From positions 63,095,559 through 63,159,558 of the forward strand of contig NC_092040.1 in assembly GCF_003086295.3 (NCBI RefSeq): a stretch of 64,000 nucleotides of DNA. Direction: 5' to 3'. The stretch is from Arachis hypogaea (Eukaryota > Streptophyta > Magnoliopsida > Fabales > Fabaceae). This document shows positions 21,924 through 32,968 of the stretch, one piece after another (positions within the stretch are counted from its first letter, which is position 1; the number at the start of each line of letters is the position of its first letter). Position numbers and translations under genes: made by a program. A model generated the notes under the pieces. The model was given only the letters and a program-made list of their open reading frames with translations, ran no database searches and was not told the DNA's origin.

Positions 21924-22069
21924 CTACTCCTAAAACTCTTCAGAGATCTTCAATTTGGGTTGGCAATGTGGGCTTTCTCATTGTTGAATTCTTGGCTCAA
22001 TTGGAAGTGTTGCTAGACTTGGAATGGAAGAGTTCATTCATCATGTTTCTGGCCCATTGGCTTGGCGTT

Positions 22070-23655
22070 ATTGGCACTAACTCCAGGCCAAATGCACGTT
22101 GGCAACGTGCAAGACATTTTCCTGGTAGTGAAGTATGAGACTTGGGCGTTGCTAGCCCAAGTTGTTGCCAACAACTTGCTTTTCCTCTTCTTGGCTCTAC
22201 TTTCATGCTAAATGTAGCCCAGAATTTGAGTGTCAACCTTCAGCCTCAATATGGACTATTATATATCATTGGAAAGCTCTTGATGTCTATTTTCTAATGC
22301 CACTAGAATCACCTCAATTGGACTTTCCTAGCTCAAGTTATGGTTCCTCAAAGAAGGTAAGGTCAAGCTGCCAAGTTGTTGCCAAGTTGTTGTGAATAAC
22401 GCACCATCAACCCCAAGTTGGCAACGTGCCCGTGCCCTACTCTCCCAAGGCAAGGACTTGGGGCTGGCGTTGTTGCAAAACACGCCCCCCTTGTGGCACG
22501 TTGGCAACGTGCTCGAGCCACACCCCAAGGCTAATCTCTAGCCTTCTTGAATTTCACTTCATGTTCTTGTTTTTAGGGCCTAAAAATGACTCTGGTTTGG
22601 CTTCAATTTTGTGCTCCACCATAGACTATTATATATGGTTGGAAAGCTCTGAATGTCAGCTTTCCAATGCAACTGGAAGCACTCAATTTGGATCTCTGTA
22701 GCTCAAGATATCTTCCATTGAAGAGGACATGGTCAGGCTGCCTTGTTGGAGTTGTTGTGAATAACGCCCATACATCTCAAGTTAGCAACGTGCACCACAA
22801 TTTCATGGCGTTGTTGTGAATAACTCCTTCTCTTTAGCACGTTGGCAACGTGCTCGAGCCCTTCTCAAGGCTCCATGCTTGCTTCCTGGCGTTGGCAACG
22901 TGCATGGCAAGGCCATTGGGCGTTGGCAACGTGGTTGGTGCACTTATGGGCGTTGGCAACGTTGGTTGATGCACTTGTGGGCGTTGGCAACGTGGTTGGC
23001 AAGGCTTGGCGTTGGCAACTTGATTTTGGCGTTGGCAACGTGAATGGTGCTGCCATTGGGCGTTGGCAACCTGGTTGGTGCGCCATTGGGCGTTGGCAAC
23101 CTGGTTGGTGCGCCATTGGGCGTTGGCAACCTGGTTGGTGCTGCCATTGGGCGTTGGCAACCTGGTTGGTGCTGCCATTGGGCGTTGGCAACCTGGTTGG
23201 CACCAAGACTTGGTGCCTAGCCAAGCAACCATTCCTGGCGTTGTTGCCAAACACTCCAATGCTTCCTAGCTTCAACAACGTGCTCGAGCTCCTCTTTGGT
23301 GCCAAAATTGCTTGTGTGTGGCGTTGGCAACGCCACTCTCAAGTTGGCAACGCCAACTTTGCTTCTTGTCTTCCTCCAGGGCCAAACTTGCTTGTGTGTG
23401 GCGTTGGCAACGCCACTCTCAAGTTGGCAACGCCAACTTTGCTTCTTGTCTTCCTCCAGGGCCAAACTTGCTTGTGTGTGGCGTTGGCAACGTGGATCTC
23501 AAGTTGGCAACGCCAACTTTGCTCCTTGGTTGCCTCCAGGGCCAAGTTCCTTGTGTGTGTGGCGTTGGCAATGCCAGCTTCAAGTTGGCAACGCCAACTC
23601 CTCTTCCTGGCGTTGGCAAGAATAACGCCCATTGTATCCAAGTTGGCAACGCCAA
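22070..23655. repeat. Array of GCGTTGGCAACGTG / AAGTTGGCAACGCCAAC units in the E3 LTR
   Basis: More than 25 occurrences of TTGGCAAC. Two higher-order repeats are visible: a 35-36-bp unit with GCCATTGGGCGTTGGCAACCTG at 23050-23205, and a ~78-bp unit at 23305-23530. Most units are odd palindromes (GCGTTG-G-CAACGC). All open frames across this region on both strands are artefacts of the repeat. Confidence 0.85.
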
Positions 23656-23965
23656 CTTCTTGCCCAGCTTGCATTATTCTTGCTTCCATGCTTCCTTGTC
23701 TCATCACCTATCATCAACAAGGGAAATAGCTTCAAAGTCTTACCACTTCATGCAATAGATTTCATGAGATTCATTCATACTCATTCATATATGCATTCCT
23801 TAAATCATTTGCATGAATTTGGCTAGAATTAACATGTTCCTTGATATCATCATGCATGGAAACAAAACTCATAAAAGGACTTGTTTATTTAGAGAAAATG
23901 AGTGGATTTAAGCTAAAACTAACTAAACTAACTAACTAATAAAGCAAATATGCACTTGCATCACA

Positions 23966-24000
23966 ACACCAAACTTAAAGTATTGCTTGTCCTCAAGCAA
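23966..24000 (-). other. Hairpin + AAGTTTGGTGT module before the E3 3' LTR
   Basis: In sense orientation: TTGCTTG-AGGA-CAAGCAA (23983-24000), a spacer, then TTTAAGTTTGGTGTTG ending next to the LTR at 23963. It sits where the polypurine tract belongs. Confidence 0.7.
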
Positions 24001-25081
24001 AATATAAAGGACCTTGTCACAAGAATTTAAGATGTAAGACTTGAATGTTCTTCCAGAGAGTAATTTCTTATTGAGCATGTCATCCTTATTTGTGTGGTCA
24101 TTAATTTATTGTAATTGAACACAACTATTCAACTTTTTCAATTAAAATGCTTGCTCCACTACTAAATTGGTTAACTTCACTAGACATTCTTTCATACCTT
24201 AGCACATGAACCTTGAACCATTCTTTCCTTGATGCTTCTCTTCTCTTTTTTTTTTTTTTATATTCCCCTTTTTTTCATTTCAATTGAGCTTGAAATCTTG
24301 TCTTAAGGCGGCTCTTTAGCATAAGCTTTCAATCAACAATCCCAAACCAGTTGGTTCAAGTTGTTAAGTGTTGAGACACTCTTAAAGATTTACTCACTCA
24401 AGCCTCTTTCCTTAACACATTCAATCACAGGCATATAACATTGAAATTTTGTTTGGATAGTGGTGTCCAGCACCTCTTTGGGTTGCTAAATGTTCTGTTA
24501 TAGAGCTACTCTTGATTGTGGGTTTTCAATCGATAATCCCGAGTTAGTTAACTCAAGTCACCGGGTGATGAAGCACCCCTCGGATTTACTAGCCCAAGTA
24601 TGTCTCTTAACATCAATCACCACAGACACATATCCAAATTTTGTCATTGATGCCTAGTCTTTCATTCTTTGTACTCTATTTTCTGTATTGTCAAGGTTAT
24701 TTGTGCTTTTACTGTTAAAGTCTTTGTGATCCTTAACCAAACTAGTCTTGTGTAAGCAAACATTCTTTTGAAATCATTGAGCCTTGATTCTTTCACAATA
24801 AATATACTAGCACTTTTCCTATGGGACAACATGATCCTTTTTAAGCTAGATTTCTCTCTGTTCTTGCTCAAACTACATCTTTTATTCCAATGACAAGTAA
24901 AAGTATTAAAGACAAGCAACCATTCCAAATCTATGAGTGGTGATGCATGAAATGGGTAACATAAAAGACAATGCTTCAAAAAGAAAGTGCATCCTAGAAG
25001 GTATACCATATTTCAGACATACATCTTCTTTATTTAATAAAACATAAAGAAAAAACATAGGAACTTCACCACCTTTAGTCT
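24001..25081 (-). other. E3 3' untranslated region
   Basis: T-rich tract near 24246-24276 and no credible ORF. Similar blocks (GTGTCCAGCACCTCTTTGG and AAATGTTCTGT) occur at the same place in C (about 54640-54665), so E3 and C share 3' noncoding sequence. Confidence 0.6.
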
Positions 25082-26743
25082 TCATGTCCCGTTTCCTTTG
25101 CTTGATTCTCCTTGCTTTCCTTTGCCCTTTGGATCTTGTTTCTTTTTGCTTCTTAACTCTCCTTGTTGCTTTGTTGTTGAATCTCCCTTTGGATCTTCTT
25201 TCTTTTTGCTCCTCCTTTCTCCTTGTTGTTGTGTCGTTGCATCCCCCTCTTTTCTTTGCCAAATTCCTGAGCTTATCATTGTCTCCTGTAGCCTCTGTTG
25301 ATTGAATCTCACCCTTGCTAGTTCCTGCTCTTCAAATATCTTGCGAGCTTCATTAAAGGTTTTAATTTGTGGGTTGATCAATGGGGGTGTGGAACAGAGG
25401 TAACTGAGCTTTTCTTGGGTGCATATGTCATAGTAAAGTCTGTCCTTGTGCCTGGCTTCCCTGAACATTCTGTTTTCATTGAAATCTCTGTAGAGTGTTT
25501 CATGTCTAGCATCCAACCTATGGAGAAGTTCTCTTTGCTGAGCTTGCTCTATCCTTAGTTGAGCTTGTTCTTGTATCACTTTCTCCATGGCTTTTTCATG
25601 TTCCATAGCTGAATTGTTGATGGCTTCCTGCATCTTGGCATATTGTTCTTGTTGTAGTTCCATCATGTGTGCTTGGTACTCATTTTGTTGGTTCATCCAT
25701 TGAACTTGAACCCCTCTTTGTTGGTCCATCAATTGCCGAAGATCCCTTTGTTGTTGTGCTTGTTCCTCTTGGCTTCTTTGAATTTGTGAATATTGCCCAG
25801 AAATTCCTTCCAAGGCGGCTTGGAGTTGGTTCATGTTCAAGGTGTGGGATTCATCCATTTCTTGAGGCTCCTCCTCTTGTCTTACTTCTTTCCTTTTCTT
25901 CCTTCTTGCTAAAGGTTGCCTTTCCAATTGGGTTGTGGTGATGAACTCCAACCTTTCTTTGGTAAGAGGTTTCCCAACAGAGACCACATCAGTTTCTTCA
26001 AATTCTCCCAGAGGCACTCCAGCTTCTTCACATAGGCGCAGAATAGTACTAGGATATCCTAGCCAGCTGTCCTGTTTGACCTTTTGAGCTATTTCAATGA
26101 TGTTCTTGGCTATAATGTCTCCAACATTGATTTCCCCTCCTTTCATTATGCAATGGATCATTATAGCTCTATTCACCGTTACCTCAGAGTTATTTGAAGT
26201 AGAGATCAATGACCTCCTCACTATGTCATGCCATCCTTTTGCTTGAGGTATGAGATCACCTCTCCGAAGTTTGAGTGGTCGGCCATGTGAATCCAATACC
26301 CAATCCGTGCCTATTCTGCATAAGTCACTCACCACATCCACATATCTTGGGTCATTTTCAACCCTTTCTTCATAGCCAGGTCGTTTGAACTGTTTTGCCT
26401 TGACTTTTAGCACCCTGTTAATGGTGTCCGGGCTAAAATCAACAGTCACACCTCTTACATAACTCATGTAAGGTTCTTCATCATCATATTCTCTTATCAC
26501 ATTAGTGAAGAATTCATGGATGAGAAGCATGCTCACTTCTTGAGGTTGGTCACAGAGAAGCTCCCATCCCCTTTTTCTGATTATTTTTTGTATTTCAGGA
26601 TATTCATCTTTTTTAAGCTTGAATGGTAGCTCTAGAACAACATCTTTGCTTGACATCCAACTAAAGATCCGCTCATTGTGTTTGGATTTGAATCTTCTTT
26701 CATCAAATTCATCTTCTCTCCTATCCCTTGATGATGAGGCCAT
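25082..26743 (-). CDS. E3 accessory ORF, plant 'transposon protein' domain, intact
   Basis: 553 codons, intact. The N-terminal half (about residues 35-270) has RGWELLC, HEFFTNV, YVRGVTVDFSP, LRRGDLIPQAKGW, STSNNSEVTVNRA and CIMKGGEINVG. These match the 'putative plant transposon protein' domain (Pfam PF20167) seen downstream of pol in Athila/Tat elements. The second half is Q/E-rich with long heptad-like runs (about 310-425), a likely coiled coil, followed by a basic tail ending in K/G-rich repeats. The molecular role is unknown; env-like or structural roles have been proposed for ORFs in this place. A separate promoter is possible: T-rich sense leader and a TTTAAATA-like box near 27076-27084. 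Confidence 0.8.
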   Translation of the reverse strand: MASSSRDRREDEFDERRFKSKHNERIFSWMSSKDVVLELPFKLKKDEYPEIQKIIRKRGWELLCDQPQEVSMLLIHEFFTNVIREYDDEEPYMSYVRGVTVDFSPDTINRVLKVKAKQFKRPGYEERVENDPRYVDVVSDLCRIGTDWVLDSHGRPLKLRRGDLIPQAKGWHDIVRRSLISTSNNSEVTVNRAIMIHCIMKGGEINVGDIIAKNIIEIAQKVKQDSWLGYPSTILRLCEEAGVPLGEFEETDVVSVGKPLTKERLEFITTTQLERQPLARRKKRKEVRQEEEPQEMDESHTLNMNQLQAALEGISGQYSQIQRSQEEQAQQQRDLRQLMDQQRGVQVQWMNQQNEYQAHMMELQQEQYAKMQEAINNSAMEHEKAMEKVIQEQAQLRIEQAQQRELLHRLDARHETLYRDFNENRMFREARHKDRLYYDICTQEKLSYLCSTPPLINPQIKTFNEARKIFEEQELARVRFNQQRLQETMISSGIWQRKEGDATTQQQGERRSKKKEDPKGDSTTKQQGELRSKKKQDPKGKGKQGESSKGNGT

Positions 26744-26774
26744 TGAGATTCACTTGCAAGGTTGAATCTCCCCA

Positions 26775-26808
26775 ACACCAAACTTAGATGAATGCTTGTC
26801 CTCAAGCA
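26775..26808 (-). other. Hairpin + AAGTTTGGTGT module before the E3 accessory ORF
   Basis: In sense orientation: TGCTTG-AGGA-CAAGCA (26793-26808), a spacer, then CTAAGTTTGGTGTTGGGG, ending about 25 nt before the ATG at 26743. Confidence 0.7.
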
Positions 26809-27834
26809 CAAGGAAAATGATTGTGAATGAGAGAGGTATAAGATGAGCACGGTGACTTATAGAAAATAGAAAATGATGGTGAAGGAGGTTGAGTGTTTCG
26901 GTTATGTGAGAGATGTGATGCTCCAAGAGTTTTGTTGGGTAGAGGTGAGGTTCAAGGCTAGAATTTGTGAAGCATGGAATAGGTTGGAGGTTGAGTGTGA
27001 GTTCGGGTAATGAAATGAGGTTATGGGAGTAGAGGAATGAGTGATGAAGAATGAGGTTTGATGAATGTGGTTGAAGTATTTAAAGTGAAAGTTGGTGGGG
27101 AGGCATTTAAGGCTCGGTCATGGCATGCTTCCTTGTGCCCAATGCATGTTGATTTGTTTTTCCCATGCATAAAGTTCAAAACTCATGTGACTTCCCTTCC
27201 TTGTGTATCCGTGACCTCCCTCCAAGATTCCCCATCATTTCTTTCTTTCTTTCATTATATGCTTCCAAGATTCCCCATCACTTCTTTCTTTCTTTCCTGC
27301 AACAAAATGCCAAAAGCTTAAGATTCTTAAAGTGACATTAATAGCTAAAAGCTTATGATGATATTCCTATGCAAAATTGACTAAATTAGATTCCCTAATC
27401 TATTTTTTCTAGCATTAATGATGTAAGTAAAGACACCAAACTTAGTTTGTGACTAAGTGTTCTATGGAATTAATTCCAAAGATAGCCACATCAAACTTAG
27501 TAATTTACCTACATTAGATGCTATTTCACGTTTTTTTCTTTCTTTTTTTTTATTTTATTTTATAACTAAAGTAGATGACAATACTTTCATAGCCTAGCAT
27601 TTTCGTGTATGTATGGACACCAAACTTAGTTTGTGGCTAAGTGTTGTAGAACACACATTTGCCATTACTTCAAGATTGGCCACACCAAACTTAGTGCCTT
27701 GCATACACCATCTACTAGTCTACTTGATCATTATTGGTTACTAAAACATGAAAATAAAAGACTCCCTGTGCATGGGTTGCCTCCCATGAAGCGCTTTGTT
27801 TATTGTCCTTAGCTCGACATTGCAGCTTCTTTGC
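26809..27834 (-). other. E3 spacer between integrase and accessory ORF
   Basis: Noncoding. It holds three exact copies of AAGTTTGGTGT in sense orientation (27433-27443, 27617-27627, 27682-27692) and one variant (27488-27498). Two sit in short inverted repeats such as CACAAAC-TAA-GTTTGGTG. Confidence 0.7.
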
Positions 27835-28956
27835 TCATGTTAAGAGTTGCACACTCTCTTCCTTGCTCCAAGGGCCACCAAAATAGTGCTTCACCCTATG
27901 TCCATTAGCTGTGAATGTTTGCTTTGAGGCTTCATCAAGTAACTCAACATAGCCATGAGGTGATACTTTGGTGATGGTGTATGGACCAGTCCATCTAGAC
28001 CTTAGCTTCCCAGGGAAGATCTTCAATCTTGAGTTGAATAACAACACTTTTTGGCCTGGTTCAAATGTTCTTTGAGAGATCCTCTTATCATGCCATCTCT
28101 TTGCTCTCTCTTTGTATATCTTGGCATTGTCATATGCCTCCAATCTGAACTCCTCAAGTTCATTGAGTTGTAACAACCTCTTCTCTCCTGCTGCTTGAGC
28201 ATCTAAATTCAGAAGTTTGGTGGCCCAAAAGGCCTTATGTTCAAGCTCCACAGGGAGGTGGCATGCCTTTCCATATACCAGCTGAAATAGAGATTTTCCT
28301 ATGGGTGTCTTGAAGGCTGTCCTATATGCCCAAAGTGCATCATCCAGCTTCCTGACCCAATCCTTTCTTGTTGTTCCCACAGTTTTCTCCAAGATCCTTT
28401 TTAGCTCTCTGTTGGCAAGTTCAGCTTGTCCATTGGTTTGTGGGTGATATGGGGTAGCTACTTTGTGTGTAACACCATACTTGTGGAGTAGAGAATTGAG
28501 TTGCTTGTTGCAAAAGTGGCTTCCCCCATCACTTATAAGTCCTTTGGGTACTCCAAATCTAGTGAAGATGTTCTTCTTGAGGAATTGCAAGACCACGTTG
28601 GTATCACATGTGGTGGTGGCTATTGCTTCTACCCATTTGGAGACATACTCTACTGCTACCAGGATGTATTTGAACGTGTAGGATGGAGGAAAAGGTCCCA
28701 TGAAATCTATTCCCCACAAATCAAAGAGTTCCACTTCCAAAATGAACTTTTGAGGCATCTCATTTTTCTTTGACAAACCCCCTGTTCTTTGACATTCATT
28801 GCATTGGCTCACAAACTCCCTAGCATCCTTGAAGATTGAAGGCCAATAGAAACCACTTTGAAGGACCTTTGCAGCAGTTCTTTCAGCCCCAAAATGGCCA
28901 CCATAGCTAGAGTTGTGACAATGCCATAGTATGTCCTTCATCTCATCCTCTGACAC
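27835..28956 (-). CDS. pol: E3 integrase, frame-shifted from RNase H
   Basis: Complete integrase domain set: HHCC finger ([12 protein letters not shown] and CNECQRTG), catalytic core ([30 protein letters not shown]) and C-terminal domain ([30 protein letters not shown]). The methionine at 28956 is just where the open frame starts; integrase is normally released from the pol polyprotein. A frame change near 28950 separates it from RNase H. Given the nearby gap, this could be a sequencing error or a true mutation. Confidence 0.88.
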   Translation of the reverse strand: MSEDEMKDILWHCHNSSYGGHFGAERTAAKVLQSGFYWPSIFKDAREFVSQCNECQRTGGLSKKNEMPQKFILEVELFDLWGIDFMGPFPPSYTFKYILVAVEYVSKWVEAIATTTCDTNVVLQFLKKNIFTRFGVPKGLISDGGSHFCNKQLNSLLHKYGVTHKVATPYHPQTNGQAELANRELKRILEKTVGTTRKDWVRKLDDALWAYRTAFKTPIGKSLFQLVYGKACHLPVELEHKAFWATKLLNLDAQAAGEKRLLQLNELEEFRLEAYDNAKIYKERAKRWHDKRISQRTFEPGQKVLLFNSRLKIFPGKLRSRWTGPYTITKVSPHGYVELLDEASKQTFTANGHRVKHYFGGPWSKEESVQLLT

Positions 28957-29500
28957 TCATCTTCTTTCATTCCATCTGGGCATCTTTTGAACAAGAATGG
29001 TTCATCCCAAAAGAAGAACCTAGCCTCATGCAACAGCTTCTTAACTTGTTGTCTTGTGTACTCTTGTGGAATGATTCTTCCTGCCTTGTAGTTGGCCATG
29101 TCTGCAAACCAAGGGACATGTTGAATGTGCAAGAGGTGTTCATCTGGAAACTCTTCATTTATTGATGGAAGGTTGTCTTGGCATTCGTCTTGTGGCACCC
29201 TTGATAAGTGATCAGCAACTTGATTTTCACTGCCCTTTCTATCTTTGATCTCAATGTCAAACTCTTGTAGGAGTAGCACCCATCTGATTAGCCTTGGTTT
29301 GGCATCCTGTTTTGACATAAGATACTTAATGGCAGCATGGTCAGTATACACTAAGACTTTAGATCCAATCAAATATTGTCTAAACTTATCAAAAGCATAT
29401 ACCACGGCTAGTAATTCTTTCTCTGTTGTGGTGTAGTTTCTTTGAGTTTCATTCAATACCTTACTTGCATAGTAGATAACATGAAGCTTCTTTCCTTCCT
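28957..29500 (-). pseudogene. pol: E3 RNase H and connection
   Basis: It shows [44 protein letters not shown] and the chromo-adjacent linker to integrase. One-base frame changes separate it from RT (near 29500, one G missing in a GGAAGG run) and from integrase (near 28950). Confidence 0.82.
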
Positions 29501-30166
29501 TTGCCCCAACACAGCACCAATTGCAAGGTTACTTGCATCACACATGAGTTCAAAAGGTAGTCCCCAACTTGGGGGTGTGATGATTGGTGCTGTGGTGAGC
29601 TTAGCCTTTAGAGTTTCAAAAGCATGTTTGCATTCATCATCAAAGATAAAAGGATTGTCCACCACCAACAAATTGCTTAGTGGCTTTGCTATTTTGGAAA
29701 AATCTTTGATGAATCTCCTATAGAAACCAGCATGCCCTAAGAAACTTCTAACGGCTTTCACACTAGTTGGCAAAGGAAGTTTTTCTATAATTTCTACTTT
29801 TGCCTTGTCAACTTCTATACCTTTTCTTGAAATTTTATGACCAAGAACAATGCCTTCGAGTACCATGAAATGGCATTTCTCCCAATTCAAAACTAAGTTT
29901 GTTTCTTGGCATCTTTTCAAGACTAAGGTAAGATGGTGCAAGCAAGTATTGAAGGAATCACCAAAAACAGAGAAATCATCCATAAAGACTTCAATAAATT
30001 TTTCTACCATGTCTGAGAAGATTGATAGCATGCACCTTTGAAAGGTAGCTGGGGCATTACATAGTCCAAATGGCATTCTCCTATATGCAAAGACTCCAAA
30101 GGGACAAGTAAAGGAGGTCTTCTCTTGATCCATGGGGTCAACCACAATCTGATTATACCCAGAATA
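29501..30166 (-). pseudogene. pol: E3 reverse transcriptase, cut by the assembly gap
   Basis: It begins within the YSGYNQI block at the gap edge and contains TSFTCPFGVFAYRRMPFGL, the catalytic FMDDFSVFG and [12 protein letters not shown]. The N-terminal part of RT and everything upstream are in the N run. Confidence 0.85.
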
Positions 30167-31166
30167 NNNNNNNNNNNNNNNNNNNNNNNNNNNNNNNNNN
30201 NNNNNNNNNNNNNNNNNNNNNNNNNNNNNNNNNNNNNNNNNNNNNNNNNNNNNNNNNNNNNNNNNNNNNNNNNNNNNNNNNNNNNNNNNNNNNNNNNNNN
30301 NNNNNNNNNNNNNNNNNNNNNNNNNNNNNNNNNNNNNNNNNNNNNNNNNNNNNNNNNNNNNNNNNNNNNNNNNNNNNNNNNNNNNNNNNNNNNNNNNNNN
30401 NNNNNNNNNNNNNNNNNNNNNNNNNNNNNNNNNNNNNNNNNNNNNNNNNNNNNNNNNNNNNNNNNNNNNNNNNNNNNNNNNNNNNNNNNNNNNNNNNNNN
30501 NNNNNNNNNNNNNNNNNNNNNNNNNNNNNNNNNNNNNNNNNNNNNNNNNNNNNNNNNNNNNNNNNNNNNNNNNNNNNNNNNNNNNNNNNNNNNNNNNNNN
30601 NNNNNNNNNNNNNNNNNNNNNNNNNNNNNNNNNNNNNNNNNNNNNNNNNNNNNNNNNNNNNNNNNNNNNNNNNNNNNNNNNNNNNNNNNNNNNNNNNNNN
30701 NNNNNNNNNNNNNNNNNNNNNNNNNNNNNNNNNNNNNNNNNNNNNNNNNNNNNNNNNNNNNNNNNNNNNNNNNNNNNNNNNNNNNNNNNNNNNNNNNNNN
30801 NNNNNNNNNNNNNNNNNNNNNNNNNNNNNNNNNNNNNNNNNNNNNNNNNNNNNNNNNNNNNNNNNNNNNNNNNNNNNNNNNNNNNNNNNNNNNNNNNNNN
30901 NNNNNNNNNNNNNNNNNNNNNNNNNNNNNNNNNNNNNNNNNNNNNNNNNNNNNNNNNNNNNNNNNNNNNNNNNNNNNNNNNNNNNNNNNNNNNNNNNNNN
31001 NNNNNNNNNNNNNNNNNNNNNNNNNNNNNNNNNNNNNNNNNNNNNNNNNNNNNNNNNNNNNNNNNNNNNNNNNNNNNNNNNNNNNNNNNNNNNNNNNNNN
31101 NNNNNNNNNNNNNNNNNNNNNNNNNNNNNNNNNNNNNNNNNNNNNNNNNNNNNNNNNNNNNNNNNN
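30167..31166. other. Assembly gap of exactly 1000 N
   Basis: The round size suggests a placeholder of unknown length. By comparison with E2, more than 4 kb of coding sequence plus about 2.7 kb of LTR is missing. Confidence 0.95.
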
Positions 31167-31728
31167 TCAAGTTGGCAACGCCAACTTGCTTCTTGTCTTC
31201 TCAGGGCAACTGCTGTTGTGGGCACGCACTCTCAGTGGCCGCCAACTTGCTTCTTGTCTTCCCCAACTTGCTTGTGCTGGCTTGCACGTGGACTCAAGTG
31301 GCACGCCAACTTTCCTGGTTGCTCCAGGCCGTCCTTGTGTGTGTGGCGTTGGCAACGCAGCTTCAAGTTGGCAACGCCAACTCCTCTTCCTGGCGTTGGC
31401 AAGAATACGCCATTGTATCCAAGTGGCAACGCCAACTTCTTGCCAGCTTGCATTATTCTTGCTTCCATGCTCTTGTCTCATACCTTCATCAACAAGGGAA
31501 TAGCTCAAAGTCTTACACTCATGCAATAGATTTCATGAGATTCATTCATACTCATTCATATATGCATTCCTTAAATCATTTGCATGAATTTGGCTAGAAT
31601 TAACATGTTCCTTGATATCATCATGCATGGAAACAAAACTCATAAAAGGACTTGTTATTTAGAGAAAATGAGTGGATTTAAGCTAAAACTAACTAACCTA
31701 ACTAATAAAGCAAATATGACTTGCATCA
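31167..31728 (-). repeat. E3 5' LTR, last part (right copy)
   Basis: It matches 23340-23963 of the left LTR but with many one- to few-base deletions concentrated next to the gap (for example AAGTGGCAACGCC for AAGTTGGCAACGCC). From about 31550 to the TTGCATCA end it is nearly clean. Confidence 0.85.
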
Positions 31729-31733
31729 GTAGG

Positions 31734-32930
31734 AATAGGATTTACTATCCATTTGTGTCTGTCACTATGCCCTACAGTCACGAGTTGAAACTCGTCACAG
31801 TCATCCCATCCTAGATCCTACTCAGAATACCACAGACAAGTTTAGACTTTCTGGATCTCAGGAATGCTGCCAATGGATTCTAGCCTATACCACAAAGATT
31901 CTAATCTTGGAGTTAGATGCCCCATTGTCAGAGGGGTGTCGATGTGAATTGTTGATTAGAAACCCAAGAGATATACATTCAAGCTTATTTTCATATAGAA
32001 CAGAAGCGGTTGTCAATCACGTGTTCATGAGTGAGAATGGTGATGAGCGTCACATAATCATCACATTCATCATGTTCTTGTGTGCGAATGAATATCTTAG
32101 AGTAAGAATAAGCTTGAATTGAATAGAAGAACAATAGTACTTTGCATTAATACTCGAGGAACAGCAGAGCTCCACACCTTAATCTATGGTGTGTAGAAAT
32201 TCCACCGTTGAAAATACATAAGTGATAATGGTCCAAGCATGCCGAATGGCCAGCCCCAATGTCTAAGATCTAGGTCTAAGGACTAAATGTCCAAAGATTG
32301 TGAGTACAATAGTAAAAGTTCTATTTATACTAAACAAGTTACTAGGGTTACAGAAACAAGTAAATGATGCAGAAATCCACTTCTGGGCCCACTTCGTGTG
32401 TGCTTGGGCTGAGCATTGAAGCTTTCATGTATAGAGACCTCTCTTGGAGTTAAACGCCAGTTTTCAGCCTATTTTGGGGCGTTTAAATCTAGCTTGTAAT
32501 CAGTTTTTAGCGTTTGATGCCAGAATAGGGTAGGAAGTTGGCGTTTGAATGCCAGTTTGCGTCGTCAAAACTCGAGCAAAGTATGAACTATTATATATTG
32601 TTGAAAAGCCCGGGATGTCTAATTTCCAACGCAATTGAGAGCGCGCCATTTGGGTTTCTGCAGCTCCCAAATATCCATTTCGAGTACAGGGAGTTCAGAA
32701 TCCAATAGCATCAGCAGTCCTTTCTCAGCCTCTAAATCAGATTTTTGCTTAGGTCCCTCAATTTCAGCCAGAAAATACCTGAAATCATAGAAAAACACAC
32801 AAACTCATAGTAAAGTCCAGAAATGTGAATTTTGCTTAAAAACTAATAAAAATATACTAAAAAGTAGCTAGATCCTACTAAAAACTATCTAAAAACAATG
32901 CCAAAAAGCGTATAAATTATCCGCTCATCA
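31734..32930 (-). repeat. D 3' LTR, piece 2
   Basis: It continues piece 1 after E3 and ends TTATCCGCTCATCA, the reverse complement of the FIDEL-like LTR start. The minus-strand TATA box (CTATTTATA on plus) is at 32321-32329. Diverged GGCGTTTAA half-palindromes lie at about 32450-32550. Confidence 0.85.
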
Positions 32931-32932
32931 CA

Positions 32933-32968
32933 ACACCAAACGTAAATTGTTGCTTGTCCCCAAGCAAC
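32933..32968 (-). other. Hairpin + motif module before the D 3' LTR
   Basis: In sense orientation: GTTGCTTG-GGGA-CAAGCAAC (32949-32968), a spacer, then TTTACGTTTGGTGTTG directly before the LTR. One base of the 11-mer is changed (A to C). The stem matches B's at 47813-47832. Confidence 0.7.

Larger units (their letters stand above)
20697..23963 (-). repeat. E3 3' LTR (left copy)
   Basis: 3267 bp, beginning TGATACGT and ending TTGCATCA on the plus strand. The first ~110 bp (U5 in sense orientation) share the block ACCGGCAAGTGTACCGG and GTGAGGTCGATCCCAC with the LTRs of C. The minus-strand TATA box is at 21915-21923. The GGCAACG palindrome array lies at 22070-23655. Confidence 0.88.
20697..31728 (-). 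mobile_element. E3: Ty3/gypsy element with 3.3-kb LTRs (TSD GTAGG), assembly gap inside
   Basis: Minus-strand element with left LTR 20697-23963, accessory ORF, integrase, RNase H and RT, then 1000 N, then the last part of the right LTR (31167-31728). Perfect TSD GTAGG at 20692-20696 and 31729-31733. gag, protease, the PBS and most of the 5' LTR are hidden in the gap. Its U5 and accessory ORF resemble those of C, so E3 may be an autonomous relative of C. Confidence 0.88.

Noticed and set aside
22070..23655. CRISPR-like array of palindromic repeats with spacers
   Set aside because: The units lie in a plant LTR, spacing is irregular, spacers are repeated rather than unique and no cas genes exist. 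It is a retrotransposon repeat.
22842..23729. Long open frames on both strands in the E3 LTR array
   Set aside because: They translate the repeat in several frames (ALATWL, VGNANF, RCQRPM) and have no domain; repeats lacking stops produce them by chance.
29453..31597. Very long ORFs crossing the N gap
   Set aside because: Most of their length is N; only the sequenced ends carry information.
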